Source of the DNA: Theodoxus fluviatilis
Taxonomy: Eukaryota > Mollusca > Gastropoda > Cycloneritida > Neritidae
Assembly: GCA_034096865.1 (NCBI GenBank)
Contig: JAWQFJ010016987.1
Span: forward strand, 2,501-66,500
Length of the DNA: 64,000 bases
Reading direction: 5' to 3'
Below the pieces are notes generated by a model. The model did not search any database and was not told where the DNA came from. It saw only the letters and a program-made list of their open reading frames with translations. This document shows, piece after piece, positions 1-12,749 of this stretch. The number at the start of each line of letters is the position of its first letter. Position 1 is the stretch's first letter. A program made the position numbers and the translations under genes.

Positions 1-519
1 TTGTATCATTCATTTCTGGTATCATATGTTTCATGTGCTTTTTGTTTTGTGAATAGTCCTTTTTGTTTATCATGTGTTCGACATATCTTCCGCATGATGT
101 ATTGTCCGTCATCATGATTTTGTCTGCCTAACTATATATCTGAGCACAGGGTTCACATGGCATAACACCACTTGTATGATTAAAATTGTCAAAACCCTCT
201 TTTAAAACCCCTCCCATTTTAAACCCTATTTTTCATGAAAATGTCAAAGCCATAAAATACTGGGAAGTAGCACTGCAAGATATCATATGAGGAAGTATAG
301 AGGCAGATGAAGCCAGGTCTGGTCCGATACATTTCATGTCTGAAGGAGCAAGACCGTGTGTGTGCATGCATTTTGTATGCACATACACACAAACATGCAT
401 TCCTGCATGTGTGCATGCACACAGTGTGGTGGCTGTATGACCATATGTACTAGAGCATACATGTCTTAGTCTGTGTTCCCACTACTGCTATCAGACAGCA
501 GTGCTCAGCTTCAAAGCAC
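1..519. other. VIPAS39 intron, left edge
   Basis: This lies downstream (minus strand) of the donor at 521-520. I see no exon-like stretch with splice sites. It contains a short CA/TG-rich patch at about 357-425 and is otherwise AT-rich unique-looking sequence. Confidence 0.5.
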
Positions 520-521
520 AC

Positions 522-3085
522 CTGAGCATGTCGAAGAGCTCCGCAAAGTCATAGTGTGCCTTGAGGTAGGCCAGGTAATGGCTGACCGCAACAGGCCTCT
601 TGGTCAGTTCCAGGTTGAAGATGGATGGCTTGATGGTCTCCTTCAGGTGAAGCACTGCCTGCAATACATGCACAGCAGCCTCTGATTCCATCTACTGCCT
701 CTCCATTTTAGCAAGGTACATAGGGGCTGAGTCCTCACACATCTGCTCCATTTCATATAGAGCAGGGCAGTTTCTCTTACACATACATGCATATTACTTT
801 AGACTATATTTACTTCAGAATCATAATTATGCTTGAAAAAAAATTCATATCCTAAAATCATCACCAACAAGAGCTTGTCCTTCCATTAAATTTGCTACTA
901 ACATCATAACTTTCCAGACTCCTTTGTTCACTCAGAGAAATTAATATGAATTTTTTTAAATCCAGTTCTGCAACTTATCTTGTGAACATAAGAAATGCCA
1001 AACAGGAATGCCTTTCATACAACATGATGATATTGCTATTAAAAAAACTTCAGTCAAAACTGCACTGACTGGGCTGGCAACCCTCTTCTCAGTGACACAA
1101 TGGGAAGGAACTCACAGCAGTGATAGCGTTTCCATCATGCACTTGGATGGCTTGGTCAAGCAAGGCCAGCTTGTCCCCCTTAGAGCGGTACATCTGTAGG
1201 CTGCATGGCTGTAAGAAAGTTACATGTGTGTATAATCAGTCAGTACATCTGTAGGCTGTACGACTGTAAGAAAGTTACAAGTGTGTATAATCAGTCAGTA
1301 CATCTGTAGGCTGCACGACTGTAAGAAAGTTACAAGTGTGTATAATCAGTCAGTACATCTGTAGGCTGCACGACTGTAAGAAAGTTACATGTGTGTATAA
1401 TCAGTCAGTACATCTGGAGACTGCATGACTGTAAGAAAGTTACATGTGTGTATAATCAGTCAGTACATCTGGAGACTGCATGACTGTAAGAAAGTTACAT
1501 GTGTGTATAATCAGTCAGTACATCTGGAGACTGCACGACTGTAAGAAAGTTACATGTGTGTGTAATCAGTCAGTACATCTGTAGATTGCATGACTGTAAA
1601 ATAGACACTTACACAAAGAATCAGTCCAAATATCTTTAGACTGCACAACTGTGTATAAAGTAACATACGTGTACTATCAGCCAATACATCTGAAGATTGC
1701 AAAACTACAACATGGTTGTGTCTACATGTAAGTAGCATCATTCTGTACATATGGACTCTGGGAGACTGTGTCATAGGCATATGTCATCTGCCTTCACAGA
1801 ACCAGTCCTTACTTATTTTTTGCTGTTTGGCGATGCAAGTATTTGTTTAGATCTGCTTTCTTTTCTGATTAATTTAATACGAGTATGAATACTATGGGAT
1901 TAACATTGTAAAACCTATGCCCATTTGAAGGAAGAAGTCATGCCAATTTTCATTAAAATGATCTCTGAAGTTCTACACGAGTGCTACAAAGTTGATGTGT
2001 GGCAAAATAAAGTTGATTTCCATGTGTCAAAGTGCACTTCAAGCAAATTATTTAAAGATTGGAACATTTTGTTGTAAATGATCCAGACTGATCCCTATCA
2101 TATATTTCTCCATGTAGCACCAACTCACCTTGCATGAGTTAGGACTGTTTTTGCATTGGAAGGTCACATATAATATCAGTACATTTCTACACTGTAATAT
2201 CAGTACATTTCTACACTATAATATCAGTACATTTCTACACTGTATGGCTGTACAATATGCATGCAGTATTGTTCCATACATCTGTAGATTGCACAACTGC
2301 AAGAAAGAAGTATCCAAGCAGCATCATTCTGTGCATATCTACACTGTATGACTGTAAATATGCCTGTGATACATTCCATACATATGTAGACTGCCAAACT
2401 GTCAGTAGTAAGCTGACACAGACCAAACTATCTACAAATATGACTGTGGTATCACTTTGCATGAATGTACACTTATGACTGTAGGATATTTGCACAGCAT
2501 TATTCTGTGCATCGATAGACTGTAGGACTGTAAGAAGTGCATCCATACAAACAAATTAATATACATACATAAGCAAAATCATGTATATATCTACACTGTG
2601 TGACTGTAAGATGTGCCTATAGTATCATTTTGTGCATCTCCGACTGCATCACTTTAAGTAGTATATCCATGCAGACTAAGATAAATGCCCCTCTCTTACT
2701 CTCCAAGACTATTACACAGAAAATTGTTGAAGTTAGCAAGATCTCTTGTTATATATCTACAATGTATTCAGTGGCTGTTTCAGAATATCTGTCATCAAGT
2801 CCAGCACAACCAACAGGGTGCAAACACATAGCTGACAGTTTACTTGAGACAACTAATCAGTCCTCATTAAATCTCTGGCTCACCTCTCCTCGGATCATTC
2901 TTCGTATTGTTTCATCCACAGGAATCTTATGCCATCGGTCATGCTTGCTGGTCTGAGGAGAGAGGAAAGAATTAATACTTTCAGGTATTTCACTTTTCTA
3001 CAAAGTGATTTGATATGTCAGCAACCAATTCCACTCCAGATATGATGATGGTGTGGCTCTCTAAGAATGTTTGAATGCTTTGTCT

Positions 3086-3140
<55 letters not shown>

Positions 3141-3884
3141 ATGAGTGCGTGTGTGTGTTTTTGTGCATGCATGTGCATGTGTGGTGTACATGTGTTCTTC
3201 TGCATATCTGATGACAATTGAATTTGGAACAGATTCTAAAGGCAAGCAAATCCTGATACACATATCAGAGAGTGGCTGTGCAACAGCTGTGCCTTTGGTG
3301 TATGATTAAACTTATTACTTAAACAGTCTGAATACGGGGCAGTCAGCAAGTCTGGAAAAGGGTGGGTTACATTTCCTCATCATTCCTGTATTAATCAGAA
3401 AGATATGGATGGCTTCTTCTTCTACCAAAGGTACATCATCATTCCATTTCAGAATCTGCTTGTCATGCTCTCCTGAGAGAGGTCTGGCAGAGCACCTGAA
3501 GAGAGGAAATTGAGACCTTACCCTCAGTGCATGCTTCAGCTGCACAATTTCTTTCTGCATTCGGGAATAGTCCTCTGGCGTCAGTTGTCTTTCAGGGGCA
3601 TTACTACTGACAACTGCAAATAAGATTTTTTTTTTTGCATCACAAAATAATACAGAATGGAGTATTTATGGAAAATGCAGTATTCTGTTCTCCTGAACAA
3701 AAAAATAAACACAGCCTTAATTCCTCCCTTTTCCAACATAACATTAATTAATGCATGCTTTTTTTTCAACAGACTTTATTCAACCATTCTAAATGCAGCT
3801 AGAGAAAGTAGCAGGATAACATTATATAAATAACCTCACACACATACACACACACACACACATACATACACACACACATACACA

Positions 3885-3956
<72 letters not shown>

Positions 3957-6900
3957 AAAACAAGACAAGAAGGGCAAAGCCCATACGACTCACATGCTTG
4001 ACCTTGACCTTTACATGACCTTGACCTTTACATGACCTGACCTTCAGGTGACCTTCAAGGTCAAAGTCAAACAACTAAACCTAGCAATGACATCATGCAC
4101 TAAGAAATGCTTTACACATTTTTCCTACCAAATTACATGTGACCTTGACCCAAGGTCAAGGTCATCCAAGGTCACGCAACACAAAGCTGTTAATTCAAGA
4201 CATAGGAAGCACAATGATGCTTATTGGCACTTTCTACCATGAGATATGGTCACTTTTAGTGGTTCACTACCCCATTTTGGTCACATTTCATAAGGGTCAA
4301 AGTGACCTTGACCTTGATGATATGTGACTAAATGTGTCTCATGATGAAAGTATAACATGTGTACTACAATGTTATGAAGTTTGGAAGAGTTATCTTCCAT
4401 AGTTCAGGGTCAAGGTCACTTCAAAATATGTATACAATCCAACTTTAAAGAGCTCCTGTGACCTTGACCTTGAAGCAAGGTCAATCAAACTGGTATCAAA
4501 AGATAGGGATTACTTTGCCCTATACACCATATATAGGTGAGGTATCCAATCTCAAAAACTTCAGAGAAAATTGAGAAAATGTGAAAAATGGCTGTTTTTT
4601 AGACAACATTTATGGCCCCTGCGACCTTGACCTTGAAGCAAGGTCAAGTCACTATGTATATTTTTTGAGGCCTTGTCATCATACACCATCATGCCAAATT
4701 GGGTGTTGATAGACTTAATAGTCTCCGAGAAAAATCCAACGTTAAAGTTTTTCACGGACGCCCGGACGCCCGGACGGACGACACGGGTGAGTACATAGAC
4801 TCACTTTTGCTTCGCATGTGAGTCAAAAAGGATAGTACTGCAAAAACAATACAGTCCACAATGTTCTGCAGGGAGGCACTTAAAACAACAAACAAACATA
4901 CAAACAAATAGAAAACACTACTAATAAGTACCAAAAGTGTAATCTATATTCTGACTGTCACAGATACACAATAATTCATACAGATGGATAACTAGGATCA
5001 CAGATATTAACACCCTTTTCTGGCATATGTTGACATGGACACATTGAAGTGCAAGAAAATGCTTTGGCCCTCTTGGGTCTTCACCTCCAGTGCTTCTCTG
5101 CATCTCAACAGCCTCTGATGAGGTATTGCTGGTTGTTACCCCTGAAAAACGCAGCATTCCTCCTTCAACAACTCAAAACTAGAGAGCACTCTGAGAGCGC
5201 AAACCCCCAAGGGAAGCACAACTACTCCTCCATGGCCTGCATAATTAATTCAGGCAGGATTTTCTGCTAGCCAGGCCTGATGCTACAAAGTTTAGTTCAT
5301 GTTAGTGTCTGAAAGTGGTTTCTGGGTGCTGAACACATGTCACGATGTCATCAACTTCATGATTTGCAATTAAAATTTATCTTTATGTTACAATTCCAAA
5401 ATGAGATGACCTCCAAAATTTCCTGGATTGTTCCTTGGGTGAAATCCTGACCTCCCATCAAATTTCATCAGGATCATTTGTAAACTTTTCTGGTTGTTTT
5501 GCTGAATAACTCATTAAATAACTAATGAACTAACCGAGGATAAAACATAATCTCTTTGGTGGAGGTAAATATAGGAGGCACGGGGTTACTGAATGTTAGG
5601 GGAAAGGGGAGCTTACTCTCATCGATGCGGGGGTCGCTGATGCTGGGCTGCATGCTGCCACCCTGCATGGGACGTCTTCCCGCCTCCTCTGTCTTGGACT
5701 TGCTGCCTGCAGGCAACACGTACCACCATTTCATCAAGGAGAGGCTTTCAGTTTGGGTCAACATGTCCTGTATTAATGTTACATAGAGTAAATTAGGCTA
5801 GAAAAAGGAAGCAAAAGACACAAAAACATAAATAGATTGTATCTGTTGCACACTCACTTCAGTTATCAACAGTATTTCCTATGTGGGTGATATCATTCTT
5901 TTTTTCAAGAACAACAACAGTGTCTGAGCAACCTAAAAAAAGATTTGAAACAGAAATGAAAATTACGTACTTATGCTGGTAAAAGAAAAAAGAAAATGCT
6001 AATTCTCCAAAAGACATGGATGCCCACATGCAAAGGTATGGACACGCTCTACAATTTTCATACCTGAACAGAATGCTCCAAATATAGTAGCCACATGGTA
6101 AACAACAATTAGACAGAGGAAAAAAACTGGAAAGAGACAGCAGCTGGGCCACAGCTGACAGGGAGCTCATCACAGGAAAGGCAGCACTGGCGGGAAGAAA
6201 GACTGCAAGACATGCTGGGTGTATCACTGTATGGGTACACGAATAGCTGCAGAACAACTGGGGGAAGTCATGATAAATGGTAGTGGGGAGTGCAGGGTGA
6301 TTACCATAAGTCAGGCTCTGCGATCTGTTGTGGGTCAGGCCAGCAGCACGACCGTAACCTCCGTAGGAGCCAGGAACGGAGGAGGTGGAGGAGGTGAAGG
6401 GGGAGGGGGAAGTGCCGGAAGCAACAACAGGGGTGGCCAGGTTGGACAGGTCAGGGGAGGAGCCTGGGATGCCGGGGCAGCCTGACTTACCACCACTGCC
6501 TGCCTCTGTGGTTGGCTTATCTGTGCGCAGCAAGGAGGAGGAGGACATAGGTTTCTCTGTAAGACATTTCCAGCAGCAGGTGCTGGCTTAAATGCTGCAA
6601 GCTTTGACATTCAGACCAAAAATTTATGTTACAATGATAAATATATGGTTCTATATGGAGACTAAATCATTAAATATTAGCAAGAATGTCTGCCGATTAT
6701 GCACATGTATATGATAGCTTTGGAAAAATCAAGTACATGTATTTAGAGTCTCTTTTGAAAAAATACTCACCAGATACTACAGATACAGAGATACACGTAC
6801 TTTATTTGCTGCTTTTAATTAAAAGGAATTTTTCTCGTCCAGCAACATATAAGACAAACGAGTGTACTGGAGTATTTACATAAAGAAAATATACATAAAT

Positions 6901-7897
6901 ACATTATTTATAGAAAAATGGATAGTTTAATTTAAAACTTTTTTACTGAATTAAGAAAATAATTCATTCTTTACAACGCTTCCAGATGGCACATCAGCAA
7001 CAAAACTACCATTGGGGTGCTAAATCCACTCTGGTTTTGTTTGTTTGTTTGTGTTTTCTTGAATGAATGATAAAAGCATCAAAAGCTTGAGGAGAGCATT
7101 CCAGGCAGACAACTGACTGTATTTGACTGCAGGCGTTCCATCCCAGTTGATTGTGTCATCATCATCTCCACCATCGTCATCGTATCCCATGCCTGCAGTC
7201 ATGATGTGTCGTTTGGCATCAGCAAATGACACCTGCAGAACCAAAATTAGACTGCTTCAAGTCCATGCTTGAAATATTGAAAGTATGATGAGCCAATTTT
7301 CTGAAAGTTCTCATTTGTGAAAATCCACAAAGATTCATATTTTGAGAACATCTTGGGCAGTATAATAAGTTTAGTTACTATTGTCATGAGTTACAATCAA
7401 ATGTAAATGTATTTAGTCTCTATCATATGGCTCTGGCATGTACAAAAAAAGCATGTTATCAAAATTAACAATTTTTTAATAACTGCAAAATTACCTATTT
7501 AAAAAGGCATGCACAATGTTAAAATTTTACCATTTTTCCACACACACACAATGCAGATCTATGACAAAGTCATTTCCTCACATCATCATCAAAGATATTC
7601 TTCCTTGACTTTCTGGAGTCTTCAAAATCCTCATCTTCAATGCTCTGCAAACAAAAAGAGAGTTCTTCAGTGACACATCACTAAGTTTGCATCTAGAAAC
7701 AAAATGTGATGCCAGACAACAAACATATATTCTATTGATAATTTTCCCTAGACATGCACTGAGGCATTATTCATTTGCTGTTGGGCCTTTTCAGATTCTA
7801 AATCCGATTTTACATGCATATATCTGAAATATTTTCATGCAAGAATCCACACATATATACACTTACAAACATTTGCACACACATAACACACATGTAT

Positions 7898-7965
<68 letters not shown>

Positions 7966-8567
7966 TCTATCCATGAGTCTGTGTGTCTGTCATGGTCTCT
8001 GTCATGGCGCGGACGTTGCCCTTCGTCATTGGATTAAACTCCGGATCCGTTTGCCTCGTTTGACACCTAGTGGTCTTCTCGTCGATTGGACAGCAAAAGC
8101 GAAGACAACACAGTCAACAGCCTGCATATTACATCATACTCGGAAGTGAATTACTTTATTAATACTTCACCAAATACATTTTCTCTCTCACGGCCTCACA
8201 GGTTCGGATAAATATGATTGGAACGAAAACCATATCGAAAGCACCACTACGTCCGACGACAAAGCACCACAGCTTATCAAAAAGTTGATATGAAGTTTAT
8301 ATGCAATGACAACGCGTCACAACACCAGCAAACAGTAATCATGAGTAATGTTGTCATTGTACAGACTACAGTTTATCAGCTCAATCAGTGAATGGGTCGT
8401 GAAAACAAGGAAAGCATTTATGTGCAAAGGAGCAAGCAGGAGTATTGAACAGATATACCAAGAACTGATGCATCTAACTGGCTCATATGACACACCCAGT
8501 CGAGACGTAACGATCACAGAGCGAAACTAGTGACGAATGTTTCACTTACGCTCAGCCGTCCTGCCAT
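522..8567 (-). CDS. VIPAS39: VIPAS39 / SPE-39 homologue, 5' nine coding exons (partial, runs off left edge)
   Basis: Coding exons in transcript order: 8567-8550, 7644-7582, 7232-7118, 6556-6305, 5706-5617, 3613-3522, 2952-2884, 1193-1116, 658-522. Every junction is GT/AG and phases join without a break, giving 304 residues plus two bases. The start ATG at 8567 is followed six codons later by a consensus donor. Residues 7-60 are acidic (NIFDDD, GYDDDGGDDDDTINW), as in the human N-terminus. Residues 66-180 are Ser/Gly-rich. PVDETIRRMIRGE (about 221-233), DKLALLDQAIQVHDGNAITA (240-259) and VLHLKETI...RPVAVSHYLAYLK (261-292) match the start of the Golgin A5/VPS16-like region of VIPAS39. The family protein partners VPS33B in a tethering complex for late endosome, lysosome and apical recycling traffic. 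The human protein is about 490 residues, so roughly the last 40% lies outside the window. The last visible donor, at 521-520, is followed by no recognisable exon in 1-519. Confidence 0.93.
1188..1790. repeat. 55-bp minisatellite abutting a VIPAS39 splice acceptor
   Basis: Units begin GTACATCTGTAGGCTG at 1188, 1243, 1298, 1353, 1408, 1463, 1518 and 1573, an exact 55-bp period. They then decay to about 1790. The first unit overlaps the first six bases of the VIPAS39 exon at 1193-1116 and its acceptor. On the transcribed minus strand every early unit therefore repeats the CCTACAG|ATGTAC acceptor-plus-exon sequence, just upstream of the real one. Confidence 0.9.
2170..2660. repeat. degenerate extension of the 55-bp minisatellite with a short 23-24-bp array
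   Basis: About 2170-2240 holds three copies of TAATATCAGTACATTTCTAC spaced 23-24 bp. From 2275 to 2660, phrases such as CATCTGTAGATTGCACAACTG and CTACACTGTATGACTGTAA recur at intervals like the 55-bp unit. It looks like an older, decayed part of the same array within the VIPAS39 intron. Confidence 0.6.
3085..3139. repeat. (GT)n microsatellite
   Basis: A nearly uninterrupted GT dinucleotide tract in the VIPAS39 intron between the exons at 3613-3522 and 2952-2884. Confidence 0.95.
3837..3953. repeat. (CA)n microsatellite with CATA interruptions
   Basis: About 115 bp of CA repeats with scattered ACAT units. It directly precedes the half-site repeat at 3965. Confidence 0.95.
3965..4829 (+). mobile_element. 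half-site repeat element, copy 1 (865 bp)
   Basis: It begins ACAAGAAGGGCAAAGCCC and ends GCATGTGAGTCAAAAA. GACTCACATGC near the left end is the inverse of GCATGTGAGTC at the right end. Near-identical copies lie at 30836-31700 (+), 34139-35007 (-) and, rearranged, at 35405-36568 (+). TCAAGGTCA, on either strand, recurs about ten times, for example at 3999-4007, 4016-4024 and 4055-4063. There is no convincing ORF and no clear target-site duplication. It is a non-autonomous interspersed repeat of unassigned class. Confidence 0.85.
4830..5426. other. VIPAS39 intron, no recognised feature
   Basis: Non-repetitive intronic sequence between the half-site element and the dispersed repeat at 5427. No exon is needed here by phase, and none is evident. 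Confidence 0.5.
5427..5571 (+). mobile_element. dispersed repeat tail (RTE/V-SINE-like 3' end)
   Basis: TTCCTTGGGTGAAATCCTGA through CTCTTTGGTGGAGGTAAAT is related along its length to 11703-11830. The pattern CAT-rich middle, then AACTAAY runs, then GTGGAGGTAA is typical of the 3' tails of RTE-type LINEs and the SINEs that share them in invertebrates. The class assignment is from memory of that pattern. Confidence 0.55.
7901..7962. repeat. (CA)n microsatellite
   Basis: A pure CA tract in the first VIPAS39 intron. Confidence 0.95.
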
Positions 8568-8780
8568 TTTGATAAAGCGGTATCACAAGTCAATGAGAGT
8601 TATGCCCCCTTGGCGACACCGCCCACTTTTACCCTATGATGTGGGGGTCATTGCTTTTACAACGGTCATGCCTGCTTCTTGCCAAATACAAGCGTGTAAT
8701 AAGAACAACGTCGAAAAGAAATTTGACAGGGAAGCAAGGCGCACATCTTAAGGTCATGTTTCTCTACATACAGACACAGT
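8561..8780 (-). promoter_or_regulatory. VIPAS39 start-proximal region with YY1-like motif
   Basis: On the minus strand the start codon lies in CAAAATGGCAGG, close to the YY1 core (AANATGGCGGC) often found over start codons and start sites of animal housekeeping genes. The upstream 200 bp are moderately GC-rich. No TATA box is evident. Confidence 0.35.
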
Positions 8781-9011
8781 GAGACAGGATGCAAAGTGCT
8801 TGACGGGAGAGAGGCTTATAATATACATGTATACTCTTAGTAGGAAGTTCTCCAGTACGTACCACTGTGCTGCCCCTTGCTGAGCATCTGGAGTAAGTCC
8901 GTAAGATCCGTCGCCACAGACTCTAGCTGACGAGAAGGGTGCCCAGAATCATTCGCATCATACCGCACTCAGCCCTCACAGGGCAGGGCTGATGAATGCA
9001 TTGCAGTAGAT

Positions 9012-9078
9012 CTTTCTGTCTCTGTCTGTCTGTCTGTCTCTCACACACACACGCACGCACGCGCGCACACGCGCGCCC
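9012..9078. repeat. TCTG / CA / CGCA simple repeats
   Basis: A TCTGTCTG tract runs into CACA and then alternating CGCACG, a purine-pyrimidine alternating stretch. Confidence 0.85.
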
Positions 9079-9504
9079 ATACACAAGCATGCACGCGCGC
9101 TCAGAATGATTGTTTACCGCAACAAACCAGCACATACGAAAAAAGACAATCCAACAAGGCAGACGTTAAAAAAGTTTGCTCGGAACGTGAGAACTTCCTC
9201 GTGAGATTCCAGGGTTGACAGGTAGCAACTTTCGAAATACCGTTCTGCGCTTGGTTAGATCATGACGGGACACTGCCCAATTCAGCCTTCGTATTCACCT
9301 ACTGTCGCAGTTCGCTGTACTGTTTTTGCTTTTAAGTGGTCAGCCGATCCGCTTCTCAGTCTCTGCTAGGTTTCCACCTGATAATACATTCATCACGTAG
9401 GCCTACGTAGGCCCATAGTGTGCTCGCATGGACGGAGCGCGTGTGCATGCGGGCGTGCATCTGTGTTGTGACTACCTTACTTGCAACGCAACGTAAGTCT
9501 GACC

Positions 9505-9690
9505 TTGCGTGGATGAATAATTGAAATGTTGAGGCCTGCCAGCCTTTGTAGGCCATGTACGGTAAGACCATTGATCACGAAAATTAGCAGACTGGTAAGA
9601 GGCTTAATTTCCCTGTTTATTTGCCTATTACTAATCGCATAGGAAGACGCTGAGGATCTTTTCTTACCCCCAACCCCAAAGACGAAAGAG
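9505..9690 (+). mobile_element. dispersed repeat of about 190 bp, copy A
   Basis: The order GCCTTTGTAGGC, CCATTGATCACG, TTTCCCTGTTTATTTGCC, CTTACCCCCAACCCC matches two further plus-strand copies at 20436-20645 and 37606-37790, and a minus-strand copy around 9950-10380. It has no coding capacity. Confidence 0.7.
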
Positions 9691-9716
9691 CAGTCGCCCC
9701 TAGGGGGAGCTGCATG

Positions 9717-9719
<3 letters not shown>

Positions 9720-9771
<52 letters not shown>
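9720..9771. repeat. (CA)n microsatellite
   Basis: About 50 bp of pure CA. Confidence 0.95.
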
Positions 9772-9772
<1 letters not shown>

Positions 9773-9949
9773 CGACCAAAATCCTGATTTATGCAACAAT
9801 TCGAATATTTTCTTCATGGAAAATGTAGACAGAAAAAGATGTAAACTTCATGCAACAGTAGTGATATCCAAAATTTCATTGGCATGATTTGGGAATGAGG
9901 AGCTAGGACAACTACACTACTGAGCAACATTCATCACAGTAAGTCCATT

Positions 9950-10380
9950 CAGTGTCAGAGATTGATCCTGTTCTTTCTCTGGTTTATCTAGCCACTGTGG
10001 GTTGGGGGTAAGAATTGACCCACCTTGTCTCCATACAGTATTCATAAGAGGGGGGTATGTAGAGAAATAGTGACATGACCTGCTCTTTACCTTCTTCTTC
10101 TTCTTCTTTCCGTTCCTGCCCACGATCATCAATAGTGATTACTTTGGCACGTGAATTTTTTACAGGTTGGGGAGTCTGGGGAGGTGGGGGGGGGGGGGGG
10201 GGGGGGGGGGGGAAGAGTCACAGTGGTCCCGTCCTAGCGGGAGGCACGCGACACGAACGTGTCGACAGTGCTGGCCTCAACCACGGCTGGAGGTAGGGCA
10301 TTCCAGTCCCTTAACCAGCTCTGTTGATATAACATGATCAATGGCTTTACATAGCCTTCAAAGGCTGATGGGCGGTGGAG
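9950..10380 (-). mobile_element. dispersed repeat of about 190 bp, minus copy, split by G-tract and LINE tail
   Basis: GTGGGTTGGGGGTAAGAATT at about 9997 and GGCTTTACATAGCCTTCAAA at about 10343 are the reverse complements of the two ends of the family seen at 20436 and 37606. Between them lie a G homopolymer (about 10187-10212) and a LINE-like coding tail. Confidence 0.6.
10238..10342 (-). pseudogene. non-LTR retrotransposon ORF2 C-terminal tail
   Basis: Minus-strand translation gives WLRDWNALPPAVVEAST, then VDTFVSR and a stop. This is the signature of the last residues of CR1/RTE-like reverse transcriptase proteins (NxLP..VV.A.SV..F..R). Only the tail survives. Confidence 0.6.
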
Positions 10381-10719
10381 CTCTGGGTTAAAACTCTTAG
10401 TGATGGATCTCATCTACCTATGAAAGACTGCCTTTGAAGCAGGGTAGCATTTTGCCGATTCAATGCATAGGTCATAACTGTTGACTGCATCACATATTTC
10501 TCTGCAACTCTCCACTGCTGTTCAAATCTGAGCCTGAGGTCTTCCTGCGAGGCTGTTCATTTCCGGCTGCTAGGAGTCAATTTCAAGTTATTCATGGACA
10601 TTGGTCATTAGTGAAAGTGTCAGCAGGCAGAGATTTCTTACCAGGCAGTTGTGCAAGTCCAGAAACCTAACTGCATGACCACACCCGCAAATGCTCATTT
10701 TGCTTTCCAACAAGGGAGG

Positions 10720-10890
10720 GAGGGGGGAGGGGGGGGGGGGGGGGAAGAGGGGGGCAAAGTGAGAGCGATTGAAGAAGAGACAGAAAAAGAAGAAGCTGAG
10801 GAAAAAGAAGGAAGAATGGGGTTGGGGGGTGGGTTGGGGAGTTGGGGGAGAAGGAGGTTGGTGAAGGCAAAGAAAGATGTAGGAGGAGGA
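10720..10890. repeat. G-homopolymer and GGA/GAA purine tract
   Basis: A G run with rare A is followed by about 150 bp of strongly purine-biased plus strand. Reading frames across it encode only low-complexity Gly/Glu or Pro/Ser. Confidence 0.85.
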
Positions 10891-12270
10891 GGAGAAAGAA
10901 AAGAAGATTCCTCTATGGGTCTATTCCAGACACAGCATAGATTTGAGCACATGATAAATAACAAACCCATAAGATACAATAACAAAACAAAATGATTTTC
11001 ATTGTTTTATTATTTAGTGCAGACAAGGTACAGCATCGTCACTTCTATATATTTTTCATGGCTTTCGAGTTGGTTTCACACAGCACTTTACTGTAGTCAG
11101 CTACGAAGGCTGCAACAAAATAATTGCACCCCTACAAGGTACCCTCTCATCCTTTCAAATGCGCCAATTATTAAAATCTGAAAAATGCCGACAAAAAGTA
11201 TGTGTTACATGACTGAAAATAAACCAAGCGTTCACCACACAAATCTATTACAAATAACAAAGCAGAAAAAACCATAACCATGTATTCATACAAAAAGCTA
11301 TGTTGCGTTCATAATGGCAGAACAGAAAAGTTTATATGCTTGGGGGTCAGTCATTATGCTTTCATAACCAATCAATTATGAGTAATAAATATACACAGAA
11401 CAATGCAAATCCAACAGACACCTGAAACACAATGCACTGAATACTGGTAATAGTCTCCCCTTATGAGCATGTGAGACTATTTCCTACAGTAACCAGTGCC
11501 GATCTGCCAGAGCCGACTCATCACTCCCCTGCTCCAATGCTGAGATGACTGTGTAAGTGTGTGATGATGGACTGATGACACAAGGCGCTCCGATAAAAAC
11601 TAGTCCTCAATGTACACTCATTATAAACTTTATGATGCACAACAAAATTTTTGTTTATGCTTTCAATTCCAAAACAACAGAACAGATAGCTTCCAAAAAG
11701 TAATGTATTGTTTCTTGGGTTAAACCTTGACCTTCCACCAATTATCATTAAAATCCATTGTGAACTCTGAGTTATTTTGCCAAATAACTAACAAACAAAT
11801 TGAGGGAAAACCACAACTTTCTTAGTGGAAATAATAACAGAACAAGATGCAAGACAGAAACTATGGGTAGGCCTAACTCTCAATATGTACCATTCCTTCT
11901 ACCTACAAGGAAATAAAGCTTTGTGCATCATTCTGTAAACAACTTTCTATGTTACCACTGCACTTATCTCCTATGTAACAAGGGAACTATAGCTGTGCAG
12001 TTCTGCTTTCAAATAGGCATACATGATATGAGGTGGGAGCAGCAGGAACATGATGCCCAATCACACACTTTCTAGAGAGCCCTTCAATAAAATAATGTGC
12101 TAAGACCTCTTTTTCTTCCATCATTTGCATTATCGTTGTTACATTCTATGCAAGTGCCATGCAAAACTGCGATAATGCACACACAATAAAGAGTTAGTCA
12201 AGACTCATTATCTCTTGTTGTCTTGATACCTTTTCAAGTTGACGTTGACTGAGCTTAGGTCATGAACAAC
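10891..12270. other. intergenic, AT-rich
   Basis: Apart from the repeat tail at 11703-11830, I see nothing recognisable here. Confidence 0.5.
11703..11830 (+). mobile_element. dispersed repeat tail, second copy (RTE/V-SINE-like)
   Basis: GTTTCTTGGGTTAAACCTTG through TTAGTGGAAATA follows the same order as 5427-5571 with about a quarter of positions changed, so it is an older copy. Confidence 0.5.
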
Positions 12271-12346
12271 CCCCCCCCCCCCCTCCACCCCACCTTGCCC
12301 CCCCCTCCACCCCACCTTGCCCCCCCCCCCCCCCCAACCCCTCCCC
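12271..12346. repeat. C-rich tandem (about 30-bp unit) with C homopolymers
   Basis: The phrase CCTCCACCCCACCTTGCCCC occurs twice about 29 bp apart, embedded in C runs of 10-18. Confidence 0.85.
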
Positions 12347-12507
12347 CAAAAACAACAACCTCAATTAGAAAACTCATAAAACTGCGTCAAAGTTCTACTT
12401 TGATTTGAAGTGGAATGAGGTAGGGATGAGCATGAAAATAAAAGAGTTAATCTCTCCAGAAAGAAAGAAAACAGAAAGAAAAGAAAATGACCAGAGGGAG
12501 GGAGGGA

Positions 12508-12608
<101 letters not shown>

Positions 12609-12749
12609 CAACTGGTTTATTGTGGGGGCCTCTGGCCCATTACAAATGACAGTAATAGCACAAAGTTTGAAGCAATCTTACCACTTCCCAGGCTACTATT
12701 GGACAACGGTGACAATTGTAGCTTGTAATCCATATCATCAATCATCAGT

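Noticed and set aside
4048..4327. Recurring 60-64-residue frames (VKVKQLNLAMTS, MTLTQGQGHPRS) in the half-site repeats
   Set aside because: Each is a by-product of the repeated DNA. Frames occur on both strands, are broken differently between copies and match no protein I know.
6219..6610. Plus- and minus-strand Gly/Pro-rich frames
   Set aside because: They are alternative frames of the VIPAS39 exon at 6556-6305, which joins its neighbours only in the Ser/Gly-rich frame.
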